From Thermoprotei archaeon (GTDB lineage: Archaea > Thermoproteota > Thermoprotei_A > Sulfolobales > WANQ01), in contig JALWGO010000190.1 of the NCBI GenBank assembly GCA_027038805.1, forward strand, positions 1-10,072: a stretch of DNA of 10,072 bases, in the 5' to 3' direction. Under the pieces are notes generated by a model, which was not told the DNA's origin, ran no database searches, and saw only the letters and a program-made list of their open reading frames with translations. How positions within the stretch are numbered: position 1 is the stretch's first letter; every line of letters begins with the position of its first letter. Shown here one piece after another: positions 1 to 5,782 of the stretch. The position numbers and the translations under genes are program-made.

Positions 1-402
1 CCTCCCTCAGCACTATTAAACCAGGCCTACGCTTCTCTCAACCCGTGGACTGTTCCAGCCGTGGGTGCGAGTGGAGCTATAAGCGGGGTACTGGGAGCCT
101 ATATTCTAACCTATCCTAACTCGAGGGTACGTGTCTTTGCCTTCTGGTTCTTCTTTCCAGTAGCAATGGTTATACCTGCGAGCCTATACATTGGTTTCTG
201 GTTCTTGTTCCAACTCTTCATGGGGTTCTGGACTCTAACAGGTATACCTACTGGAGTAGCTTACTGGGCCCACGTGGGAGGCTTTATCACAGGTATGGGT
301 CTCGTATACTTTTTCGCAGACAAGAAGCTTATACGCATAGTTAAATCATATCTCTATGGGGGATTCATGGGATTTGGATGGGGTAGAAGGAGATGGGATT
401 GA
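1..402 (+). CDS. Rhomboid family intramembrane serine protease, C-terminal part (5' end outside window)
   Basis: Rhomboids cut transmembrane proteins inside the lipid bilayer with a Ser-His dyad. The frame is open to base 1, so the N-terminal helices lie outside the window and 133 residues are visible. The catalytic serine motif GASGAISGVLGAY starts at visible residue 22, with the Ser at 24. The catalytic His is in YWAHVGGFITGMG, at visible residue 91. The Gly-rich stretches around both residues are typical of rhomboid helices 4 and 6. Between them lie hydrophobic, Phe/Trp-rich segments. The tail is short and basic (KKLIRIVKSYLYGG, then GRRRWD) and probably cytosolic. The stop codon overlaps the start of the next gene. 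The family call is firm; the substrate is unknown. Confidence 0.9.
   Translation, partial: PPSALLNQAYASLNPWTVPAVGASGAISGVLGAYILTYPNSRVRVFAFWFFFPVAMVIPASLYIGFWFLFQLFMGFWTLTGIPTGVAYWAHVGGFITGMGLVYFFADKKLIRIVKSYLYGGFMGFGWGRRRWD
387..392 (+). promoter_or_regulatory. Ribosome binding site deciding the start at 399
   Basis: AAGGAG ends directly against the ATG at 393, which leaves no spacing, but stands 6 bases before the in-frame TTG at 399. This favours the TTG, whose last two bases form part of the rhomboid TGA stop (TTGA overlap). Confidence 0.5.
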
Positions 403-641
403 GGAAGACGGATGCCGAATACTTAGAATATCTTTGCAATGAGATCATGAAGCCAGCCTACTGGAGCCGAGGAGTACTCAATAGTGAGGGCCGCACACTT
501 TTAAACCTAATAGCACGTATAGCTGCATCAAATCATCTAGGGTTCCGTGGAGTTATAGCTAAGGTTAGGAGAAACCCTACCTACGATAACGTTAGCAAGC
601 TTGTGGGTTTGTTGAGAGAAATTATTTCGGCATCCGTCTAA
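399..641 (+). CDS. Small hypothetical protein translationally coupled to the rhomboid gene
   Basis: I do not recognise this family. The product is about 80 residues from TTG 399, or 82 from ATG 393. It has no signal peptide or membrane segment and looks mostly helical: a charged start (KTDAEYLEYLCNEIM), a central helix-like stretch (EGRTLLNLIARIAASNHLG), a basic segment (VIAKVRRNPTYDN) and a hydrophobic final helix. The layout could suit a small helical bundle or a DNA/RNA-binding protein, but that is only a guess from composition. The start codon overlaps the rhomboid stop, so the two genes are almost certainly co-transcribed and probably coupled in translation. I chose TTG 399 because its ribosome site has normal spacing. 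No homologue can be named, so no function is proposed. Confidence 0.7.
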   Translation: MRKTDAEYLEYLCNEIMKPAYWSRGVLNSEGRTLLNLIARIAASNHLGFRGVIAKVRRNPTYDNVSKLVGLLREIISASV

Positions 642-655
642 GCGCTCTAGGGCTC

Positions 656-666
656 TAATTTATAAG
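656..666 (+). promoter_or_regulatory. Archaeal TATA box for the 50-residue protein gene
   Basis: TAATTTATAAG fits an archaeal TATA element. With the usual spacing of about 26 bases, transcription would start near 687-690, just before the GAGGTGA ribosome site at 690-696. The ATG at 705 is then correctly placed. Confidence 0.55.
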
Positions 667-689
667 CTCTGAATGAGAGAGTTAGACTA

Positions 690-696
690 GAGGTGA
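690..696 (+). promoter_or_regulatory. Strong ribosome binding site for the small gene at 705
   Basis: GAGGTGA is a long match to the complement of the archaeal 16S rRNA 3' end. It lies 8 bases before ATG 705. It includes the in-frame GTG at 693, which therefore is more likely part of the ribosome site than the start. Confidence 0.65.
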
Positions 697-704
697 AACA
701 CGAG

Positions 705-857
705 ATGAGTGTAGCTGTAAGATCAATCGGGCGTATACGTATAAAGCCCAGGTTCCGTAGGATCCGTAGGACTCGCAGAGCTGGTGAGGAAAGCTTCCTA
801 AGAGACGTAACAGACTATGACCTATACCTAGCTTTATCAGCTCTCGATGGAAGATAA
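705..857 (+). CDS. Arginine-rich 50-residue hypothetical protein
   Basis: This short gene is supported by an ATG with a strong GAGGTGA site 8 bases upstream, a TATA box at a suitable distance and a clean TAA stop at 855. The 50-residue product has two parts. Residues 6-25 hold ten Arg and one Lys (for example PRFRRIRRTRR). Residues 28-50 are acidic and hydrophobic (EESFLRDVTDYDLYLALSALDG). The basic half could bind nucleic acid (RNA, ribosome or DNA) and the acidic half could be a helix for protein contact; both are inferred from composition. An upstream GTG at 693 would add four residues. I know no family to assign. It stands alone as a short transcription unit, convergent with the CitG-like gene. 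Confidence 0.6.
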   Translation: MSVAVRSIGRIRIKPRFRRIRRTRRAGEESFLRDVTDYDLYLALSALDGR

Positions 858-876
858 CCCTCTCCGTCTACGTAGC

Positions 877-902
877 CTCCCATAATGGTTTCATAATGGG
901 AG
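877..902. repeat. Short inverted repeat at the convergent 3' ends
   Basis: CTCCCAT (877-883) and ATGGGAG (896-902) are perfect inverted copies around a 12-base loop. The repeat spans the stop codon of the CitG-like gene and lies just after the stop of the 50-residue protein gene. It could form a transcript-end hairpin for either strand, but no T-run follows it, so a terminator role is unproven. Confidence 0.3.
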
Positions 903-1763
903 CCCGGGCGACGCTATAGCCACCGCTAATATTAGCGGCGCTATGAGTTTCTCCATGGTTAATCCTTTTCCACGTAAATCCTTGTCGAGACTATAGAGTT
1001 CTTTTAACCCATTACGTGTACGCGTGAGTTTTAGTTCAACTATTTTTCTAAGCCTATCCTTGTATTCTCCTGGCAAGTCTTCTCTCAATAATAGTTCCAC
1101 GTATCCTCTTACAACAGCATTGTTAATACTCCTAGAACTATCATATTCTGATGCAATGGCATCGGATATCTCGGTGATACTCTTCTTGTAGGGTGAAGCA
1201 TACTGGAAGAACACGTGTTCACGTTCGAGGACGGAGAATATGTCCGGTAGCTTGAAGCCGTGGACTTCTATAGAGCTCCTTGAAACACCATTCATTTCAA
1301 GTAATTCTACTTCTCCATGGTAGCCTAGTCTGTGTAGAGACTCGAATACCTCTAATGCGTCATGGCTAGTAGACGCCATTAACACGTCGTCTAAAGCCTT
1401 CTTATATCCAGTAATACTCTCTTCACGTTTAACCAAGCCATAGGCTATAGTTGTAGCCGATAAGACTATAGAGAATACAAGGTCTAGTGGAGGTAGAACA
1501 CCGTAACGTGCAAGTGATTTCCTAAGAGCCTGGTCTATCCTAGACCCTAAGCGGATATCCGGTAAACCTATCTCACCGCGACTGAGTCTCCGGAAATCTC
1601 TAGCAATATCCCATAGGAGATCGGTTAACCCTAAGCCAAGATTCATGTACTCATAGGGCTTATTGTCGAGACTATACCTGTGTGGGGCGCCAGGCTTAAT
1701 ATAAGAATACAATGATACGTGGAGGCTAGTGAGAGTCTTACCCACAACCATTATAGGCTCCAA
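891..1763 (-). CDS. CitG-like (triphosphoribosyl-dephospho-CoA synthase family) protein, divergent
   Basis: CitG proteins join ATP and dephospho-CoA to make the precursor of the citrate lyase prosthetic group. Archaeal relatives are of unproven function. The product is about 290 residues and mostly helical. Numbered from TTG 1763, residues 23-29 are KPGAPHR, resembling the archaeal KPGNVHR signature. The Leu/Ala-rich stretch PPLDLVFSIVLSATTIAYGL falls where the family has its nucleotide-binding NT..G..LLLAP segment, but the Asn is not evident. The later part, with DALEVFESLHRLGYHGEVE and EREHVFFQYASPY, recalls the C-terminal half of archaeal homologues. Several canonical acidic and His residues cannot be found, so activity may differ. 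TTG 1763 is chosen because GGAGGTG lies 6 bases upstream; GTG 1772 would sit inside that site. The call rests on remembered motifs and is moderate. Confidence 0.55.
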   Translation of the reverse strand: MEPIMVVGKTLTSLHVSLYSYIKPGAPHRYSLDNKPYEYMNLGLGLTDLLWDIARDFRRLSRGEIGLPDIRLGSRIDQALRKSLARYGVLPPLDLVFSIVLSATTIAYGLVKREESITGYKKALDDVLMASTSHDALEVFESLHRLGYHGEVELLEMNGVSRSSIEVHGFKLPDIFSVLEREHVFFQYASPYKKSITEISDAIASEYDSSRSINNAVVRGYVELLLREDLPGEYKDRLRKIVELKLTRTRNGLKELYSLDKDLRGKGLTMEKLIAPLILAVAIASPGLPL

Positions 1764-1769
1764 TAAGCA

Positions 1770-1776
1770 CACCTCC
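1770..1776 (-). promoter_or_regulatory. Ribosome binding site deciding the CitG-like gene start
   Basis: On the minus strand this reads GGAGGTG, 6 bases before the in-frame TTG at 1763. The longest frame would start at GTG 1772, which overlaps the site and is therefore unlikely. The next in-frame ATG, at 1751, is too far away (18 bases). Confidence 0.6.
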
Positions 1777-1796
1777 TAGGCCGAGAGCTTAGGGTT

Positions 1797-1820
1797 CCCC
1801 CAACAAGATGTTCTAGGGGG
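1797..1820 (-). other. Predicted hairpin in the 5' leader of the CitG-like gene
   Basis: CCCCCAACA (1797-1805) faces TGTT (1809-1812) and GGGGG (1816-1820), forming nine base pairs around a 3-base loop with a 3-base bulge on one side. If the minus-strand TATA box near 1842 is used, transcription would start close to 1816-1820 and the hairpin would be at the extreme 5' end of the leader, about 20 bases before the ribosome site. Confidence 0.4.
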
Positions 1821-1836
1821 ACTAGTAGCTAGGCAT

Positions 1837-1847
1837 AGTATATAGTT
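1837..1847 (-). promoter_or_regulatory. Possible TATA box for the CitG-like gene
   Basis: The minus strand reads ACTATATACTA, an AT-rich TATA-like element about 75 bases before the TTG start. Spacing would place the transcript start near 1816. The TATA-like element at 1871-1879 is nearly symmetric and could also serve this strand. Confidence 0.35.
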
Positions 1848-1870
1848 CTCACTATTACTTGGGTAGTCTA

Positions 1871-1879
1871 GTATAAATA
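1871..1879 (+). promoter_or_regulatory. TATA box for the DUF1614-type gene
   Basis: GTATAAATA is a near-consensus archaeal TATA box in the divergent region. It predicts transcription from about 1900 and a leader of about 70 bases before GTG 1972, long for this group of organisms. Confidence 0.5.
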
Positions 1880-1956
1880 GGCTAGCATTATATGAAGCTA
1901 CCTATTACTGGGAGACGGTTTCACGGGAACCTGTTATCAGCAAGACAAAGCATTTG

Positions 1957-1964
1957 GGAGGGTG
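1957..1964 (+). promoter_or_regulatory. Ribosome binding site deciding the start at 1972
   Basis: GGAGGGTG stands 7 bases before GTG 1972. The longer reading from TTG 1954 would place this site inside the coding region, so GTG 1972 is preferred. Confidence 0.6.
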
Positions 1965-1971
1965 TTGTTTT

Positions 1972-2709
1972 GTGGAAGGCTTTACTAAGATATTGAAGCG
2001 TATTTCCTTTATACGGGAAGTAGAGTTTATGGCTGCTGGGATAATAGCGGCTTCAACACTAATCCTAGTGCCCGGGGTTCTTAGGGAGGCTGGTATGGGT
2101 TCTCTTGAGGCTCTCTTCACAACGCTTATAGCATTGATTGGGGGCTTCTTGTTTAATAATAGGAATATAGTGTTGCATAGGATTAGGGTTAAAGACTATA
2201 GGGTCTACTATGAGGCTATAGGCTATAATCATTATATCCCTCAGCTACTTGTAAGAGATAGAGAAGTTGAAGTGGCGGTAAACATAGGCGGTGCCTTAAT
2301 TCCCTTAGGAATATCTGTAACAATAATAGTATTACTGGCCATGAGTGACACCGTGTTTCTCCCAGCTTCAGCTCTAGCGACAATGGTAACTCTAGCCGTA
2401 GTATATCGTTTAGCGAGAATAGTTGATAGTGTAGGGGTAGTTGTTCCAACCCTAATACCCGCAATAGTATCCTCTTCTACAAGCCTCATAATAGTTGAAG
2501 CACTAGGCAAACCACTAGTATACGCTGGACCAATAGCCTATATTGCTGGATGCTTGGGGACGCTTATAGGAGCAGACTTATTGAAAATAAATGACATGGT
2601 GGAATCTGGGACTTCAAGTATAAGTATTGGTGGGCTGGGCTCCTTTGATGGAATCTATGTTACTGGCCTATTATCAGTCGTGATAACGCTTATCTTGCAA
2701 GCACTATAG
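1972..2709 (+). CDS. DUF1614-type multi-pass membrane protein
   Basis: This integral membrane protein of 245 residues (from GTG 1972) has about seven hydrophobic segments, near residues 17-37, 44-63, 103-123, 127-146, 156-177, 183-204 and 224-244. A cytosolic-like loop between segments 2 and 3 is rich in charge and tyrosine (RIRVKDYRVYYEA). Three stretches match what I remember of DUF1614: NIGGALIPLGIS (residues 104-115), GADLL (200-204) and SIGGLGSFDGIYVTG (218-232). The conserved Gly, Asn and Asp within membrane segments suggest a transporter or a membrane-embedded enzyme; the family has no established function that I know of. The gene is transcribed away from the CitG-like gene. A T-rich stretch at 2749-2754 may end the transcript before the dikinase promoter. 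Family assignment is moderately sure; function is unknown. Confidence 0.7.
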   Translation: MEGFTKILKRISFIREVEFMAAGIIAASTLILVPGVLREAGMGSLEALFTTLIALIGGFLFNNRNIVLHRIRVKDYRVYYEAIGYNHYIPQLLVRDREVEVAVNIGGALIPLGISVTIIVLLAMSDTVFLPASALATMVTLAVVYRLARIVDSVGVVVPTLIPAIVSSSTSLIIVEALGKPLVYAGPIAYIAGCLGTLIGADLLKINDMVESGTSSISIGGLGSFDGIYVTGLLSVVITLILQAL

Positions 2710-2736
2710 ACTGGAATCGTAAGACGATAATTGTAT

Positions 2737-2747
2737 CTTATTATAAG
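2737..2747. repeat. Short palindrome upstream of the dikinase promoter
   Basis: CTTAT-T-ATAAG is a perfect odd palindrome about 30 bases before the TATA element of the dikinase gene. It could be an operator, but such AT-rich palindromes arise easily by chance. Confidence 0.25.
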
Positions 2748-2770
2748 TGTTTTATTATGTAGAATTCTAA

Positions 2771-2783
2771 GAAAACTTTTATT
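2771..2783 (+). promoter_or_regulatory. BRE/TATA promoter of the pyruvate, phosphate dikinase gene
   Basis: GAAAACTTTTATT combines a purine-rich BRE-like half (GAAAA) with a TATA element (CTTTTATT). It predicts transcription from about 2806, giving a leader of about 17 bases. That leader includes GAGGT at 2808-2812, 10 bases before ATG 2823. Confidence 0.5.
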
Positions 2784-2822
2784 CCATAAAACCTTACCCA
2801 GACCACAGAGGTATTCTGAACC

Positions 2823-5744
2823 ATGGTATGTGGTCCAAGTAATCCTGGCCCCAAGAAATACGTATACTTATTCGAGGAAGGAGACTGGCGTAACAAGAAG
2901 CTCTTCGGAGGAAAAGGAGCAAGCCTAATCCAAATGACCCAGTTAGGTCTCCCAGTTCCCCCGGGATTCACGATAACAACTGAGGCATGTCGCGACTTCT
3001 ATGCTCCGCGAAGAGAGGAGTTAGACAAGCTTGTAAAGGAACTCGAGAGGCAGCCTCCCCCAGAGGTAAGGGATAAGATCATAGCAAAGATATGGGAGAT
3101 AATAAATTCCCTAGACCTACCAGATGGTTTGATGGATCAAGTGAGAGAATATATGCATAAAATAGAAGAGAAGACAGGGAAGAAGTTTGGAGACATAGAG
3201 AACCCACTACTAGTATCCGTGAGGAGTGGAGCAGCAGTATCGATGCCCGGAATGATGGACACGGTACTAAACCTAGGACTCAACGATACAAGCGTGCAAG
3301 GACTAGCAAAGCAGACAAATAATGAATGGTTCGCTTATGACGCTTATCGTAGATTCCTGCAAATGTTTGGTAAAATAGTCTTAAGCATAAACGAGGAGTT
3401 GTTCACAGAGAAATGGGAAGAGATAAAGAAGAAATATAATGCTAAAGAAGACCCAGAGGTACCAGTAGAAGGGCTAAAAGAAGCGGTAGAAGAATTCAAG
3501 AAGATAATAGAGAAGGAGGCAGGAGGGTTCCCACAGGACCCGTGGAAACAATTGGAAATGGCTATAAAAGCAGTATTCCGTTCATGGATGAATCCGCGTG
3601 CAATATTCTATAGGTTAATGAACAATATAACACCAGACATAGCAGACTGTACGGCAGTAAACATTGTGACAATGGTCTTCGGAAACATGGGCTGGGACTC
3701 TGGTACGGGAGTAGCATTCTCAAGAGACCCAGCTACTGGTGAAAACAAGCTCTACGGAGAATTCCTACCAAACGCACAGGGAGAAGACGTTGTAGCAGGA
3801 ATACGTACACCAATGAACATTGAAGAGTTTAAGAAGAAGTTCCCAGAACTATACGATCAACTCTATGGTGCAGCTAAACTATTAGAATGGCTCAACAAGG
3901 ACGTACAAGACGTAGAATTCACTGTCGAGAGAGGAAAACTATACCTACTACAAACACGTAACGCTAAGATGACGCCTCTAGCAAGAGTTAAGACAGCTGT
4001 TGAAATGGCTACTAAGCCAGCACTAGACAAAGAATATGTTGAGAAATTGATAAGCAAGAAATACCTACCCGAAAAAGAAGGCAAGCTAATCGCTGAGAAG
4101 CCAACTATAACTAGAGAAGAAGCCGTACTAAAAGTAAAACCCGAGCACGTTCTACAACTACTATATCCGAGAATAGATCCCAAAGCCAAGGCCACGCCGG
4201 TAGCCAAGGGCTTACCAGCCTCGCCTGGAGCAGTATCTGGTCAAGTAGTCTTTGACCCAGACCGTGCTGTTGAGTGGGCACGCGAAGGTAAAAAAGTAAT
4301 ACTCGTTAGAATTGAGACAAAACCAGACGACGTACACGGCTTCTATGCAGCAGTGGGCATACTAACAAGCCGTGGAGGAATGACAAGCCACGCGGCAGTA
4401 GTAGCGAGAGCTATCGGTAAGCCAAGCGTAGTTGGAGCTGAAGACATAGTAATAGACTACTCGAAGAGAATATTCAGGGTGAGAGGCAAAGACATCGAGG
4501 TAAAGGAGGGAGACTGGATAACAATTGACGGAAACACTGGCTACGTCTACATAGGCAAAGTACCAACAATAGAACCAGAAATCATACCAGAACTAGACAC
4601 GTTAATGAAATGGGCAGACGAGTTCAGAAGACTAGGAGTTAGAGCAAACGCCGACATACCCGAAGATGCTAAACTAGCCCGCAAGTTCGGAGCAGAAGGT
4701 ATAGGACTACTACGTATCGAGAGAATGTTCCGTAAACCAGAGAGACTAGAGGTGCTAAGAAAAGTAATCCTCGCAGAAAACGTTGAAGACCGCAAGAAAG
4801 CTCTCGAAGAACTAGTACCAATGATAAGACAAGACTTTAAGGAAATGCTAGAAGTAATGGACGGGCTACCAGTAGTAATAAGACTAATAGACCCACCACT
4901 CCACGAATTCCTACCCGCACCCGAAGAACTATTACAAGAAATATATGAGAAGAAGATGAAAGGTGCCCCCAAGGAAGAAATAGAAAAACTAGAATGGCTA
5001 TACAAGCGTGTCAAGGCATTAAAAGAAGCAAACCCAATGATGGGTCACCGTGGCGTTAGAGTAGGAGTAACCTATCCAGAAATCTACTACGCGTTAGCCA
5101 AGGCTATGGTGGAGGCAGCAGCAGAGCTCATCAAGGAGGGCAAGAACCCCAAGCTAGAGATAATGGTGCCCCAAGTAGCTGAAGCCAAAGAGATAGTATT
5201 CGTGAAGAAACACGCTATAGAACCAGCACTAGAAGATGTAGCAAAAGAATACGGCTACGAGTTCATAGTAAAAGACAAGCCAGGCCACTACGCCTACAAG
5301 ACAAGCGATGGAAGAGAATACGAGATACTAGTAGGAACAATGATTGAGACAGTTAGAGCATGCCTAACAGCCGACGAAATAGCCAAGCATGTAGCATTCT
5401 TCAGCTTTGGAACCAACGACTTAACCCAAGCAACCTTCAGCTTCAGTCGCGATGACGCAGAAAACAAGTTCCTACCTCAATATATAGAATTAGAAATACT
5501 ACCAGCCAACCCGTTCCAAACACTAGACACTAAGGGCGTTGGCAAACTAGTAGAAATGGCTGTAAAGGCTGCTAAGAAAGTTAACCCAGACCTAGAAGTA
5601 GGAATATGTGGCGAACACGGAGGAGATCCGAAGAGCATAGAGTTCTTCCACAAAGCTGGCTTAGACTACGTGAGCGCATCGCCATTCCGTGTAATGATAG
5701 CCAGATTAGCTGCGGCACAAGCAAATCTAAAAGAAAAGAAATAA
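2823..5744 (+). CDS. ppdK: Pyruvate, phosphate dikinase, long form
   Basis: This cytosolic enzyme interconverts pyruvate + ATP + phosphate and phosphoenolpyruvate + AMP + diphosphate, serving gluconeogenesis or a reversible glycolysis. The product has 973 residues against about 875-900 usually. The N-terminal ATP-grasp domain carries FGGKGASL and SVRSGAAVSMPGMMDT. The central domain has GLPASPGAV (462 on) and the phosphorylated His in GGMTSHAAVVAR (H523). The C-terminal PEP/pyruvate barrel has R631, R687 (RLIDPPLHEFLP), metal ligands E842 (GTMIE) and D866 (FGTNDLTQ), and the catalytic Cys in GICGEHGGD (C929). The ending DYVSASPFRVMIARLAAAQA is diagnostic and separates it from PEP synthase. 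Compared with the remembered Clostridium symbiosum numbering (H455, R561, R617, E745, D769, C831), about 68 extra residues precede the His and about 27 lie between R687 and E842. It appears to be a single-gene transcript. Confidence 0.97.
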   Translation: MVCGPSNPGPKKYVYLFEEGDWRNKKLFGGKGASLIQMTQLGLPVPPGFTITTEACRDFYAPRREELDKLVKELERQPPPEVRDKIIAKIWEIINSLDLPDGLMDQVREYMHKIEEKTGKKFGDIENPLLVSVRSGAAVSMPGMMDTVLNLGLNDTSVQGLAKQTNNEWFAYDAYRRFLQMFGKIVLSINEELFTEKWEEIKKKYNAKEDPEVPVEGLKEAVEEFKKIIEKEAGGFPQDPWKQLEMAIKAVFRSWMNPRAIFYRLMNNITPDIADCTAVNIVTMVFGNMGWDSGTGVAFSRDPATGENKLYGEFLPNAQGEDVVAGIRTPMNIEEFKKKFPELYDQLYGAAKLLEWLNKDVQDVEFTVERGKLYLLQTRNAKMTPLARVKTAVEMATKPALDKEYVEKLISKKYLPEKEGKLIAEKPTITREEAVLKVKPEHVLQLLYPRIDPKAKATPVAKGLPASPGAVSGQVVFDPDRAVEWAREGKKVILVRIETKPDDVHGFYAAVGILTSRGGMTSHAAVVARAIGKPSVVGAEDIVIDYSKRIFRVRGKDIEVKEGDWITIDGNTGYVYIGKVPTIEPEIIPELDTLMKWADEFRRLGVRANADIPEDAKLARKFGAEGIGLLRIERMFRKPERLEVLRKVILAENVEDRKKALEELVPMIRQDFKEMLEVMDGLPVVIRLIDPPLHEFLPAPEELLQEIYEKKMKGAPKEEIEKLEWLYKRVKALKEANPMMGHRGVRVGVTYPEIYYALAKAMVEAAAELIKEGKNPKLEIMVPQVAEAKEIVFVKKHAIEPALEDVAKEYGYEFIVKDKPGHYAYKTSDGREYEILVGTMIETVRACLTADEIAKHVAFFSFGTNDLTQATFSFSRDDAENKFLPQYIELEILPANPFQTLDTKGVGKLVEMAVKAAKKVNPDLEVGICGEHGGDPKSIEFFHKAGLDYVSASPFRVMIARLAAAQANLKEKK

Positions 5745-5768
5745 TAGAATCCTTTTTCCCTCTTCAAA
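5729..5768. terminator. Probable bidirectional T-rich terminator between convergent genes
   Basis: CCTTTTTCCCTCTT (5751-5764), just after the dikinase stop, is a typical archaeal T-run terminator for the plus strand. On the minus strand, the A-rich dikinase end (5729-5741, coding KEKK) reads TTTCTTTTCTTTT and could stop the convergent operon ending at 5783. No stem is needed for archaeal termination. Confidence 0.5.
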
Positions 5769-5782
5769 ACACTAGGCTATCT

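Noticed and set aside
1773..1890. Possible tRNA or small RNA in the divergent gap
   Set aside because: No acceptor stem, T-loop GTTCRA context with matching arms, or CCA-like end could be assembled; only the bulged hairpin is supported.
1892..1996. Short open frame (34 codons) beginning MKLPITGRRF upstream of the membrane protein gene
   Set aside because: It has no ribosome site, begins before the transcription start predicted from the TATA box at 1871-1879, and overlaps the membrane protein start in another frame.
1905..2120. 71-codon minus-strand frame antisense to the membrane protein start
   Set aside because: No family features and it overlaps a gene with good membrane segments and a good ribosome site.
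2731..2928. 65-codon plus-strand frame across the dikinase promoter and start
   Set aside because: It covers the promoter and overlaps the true dikinase start in another frame; no ribosome site or family resemblance.
3863..5014. Two Ser/Leu-rich open frames on the minus strand inside the dikinase (3863-4207 and 4547-5014)
   Set aside because: The Ser/Leu-rich composition is the usual antisense shadow of Lys/Glu-rich coding DNA, and the sense gene has all its catalytic motifs.
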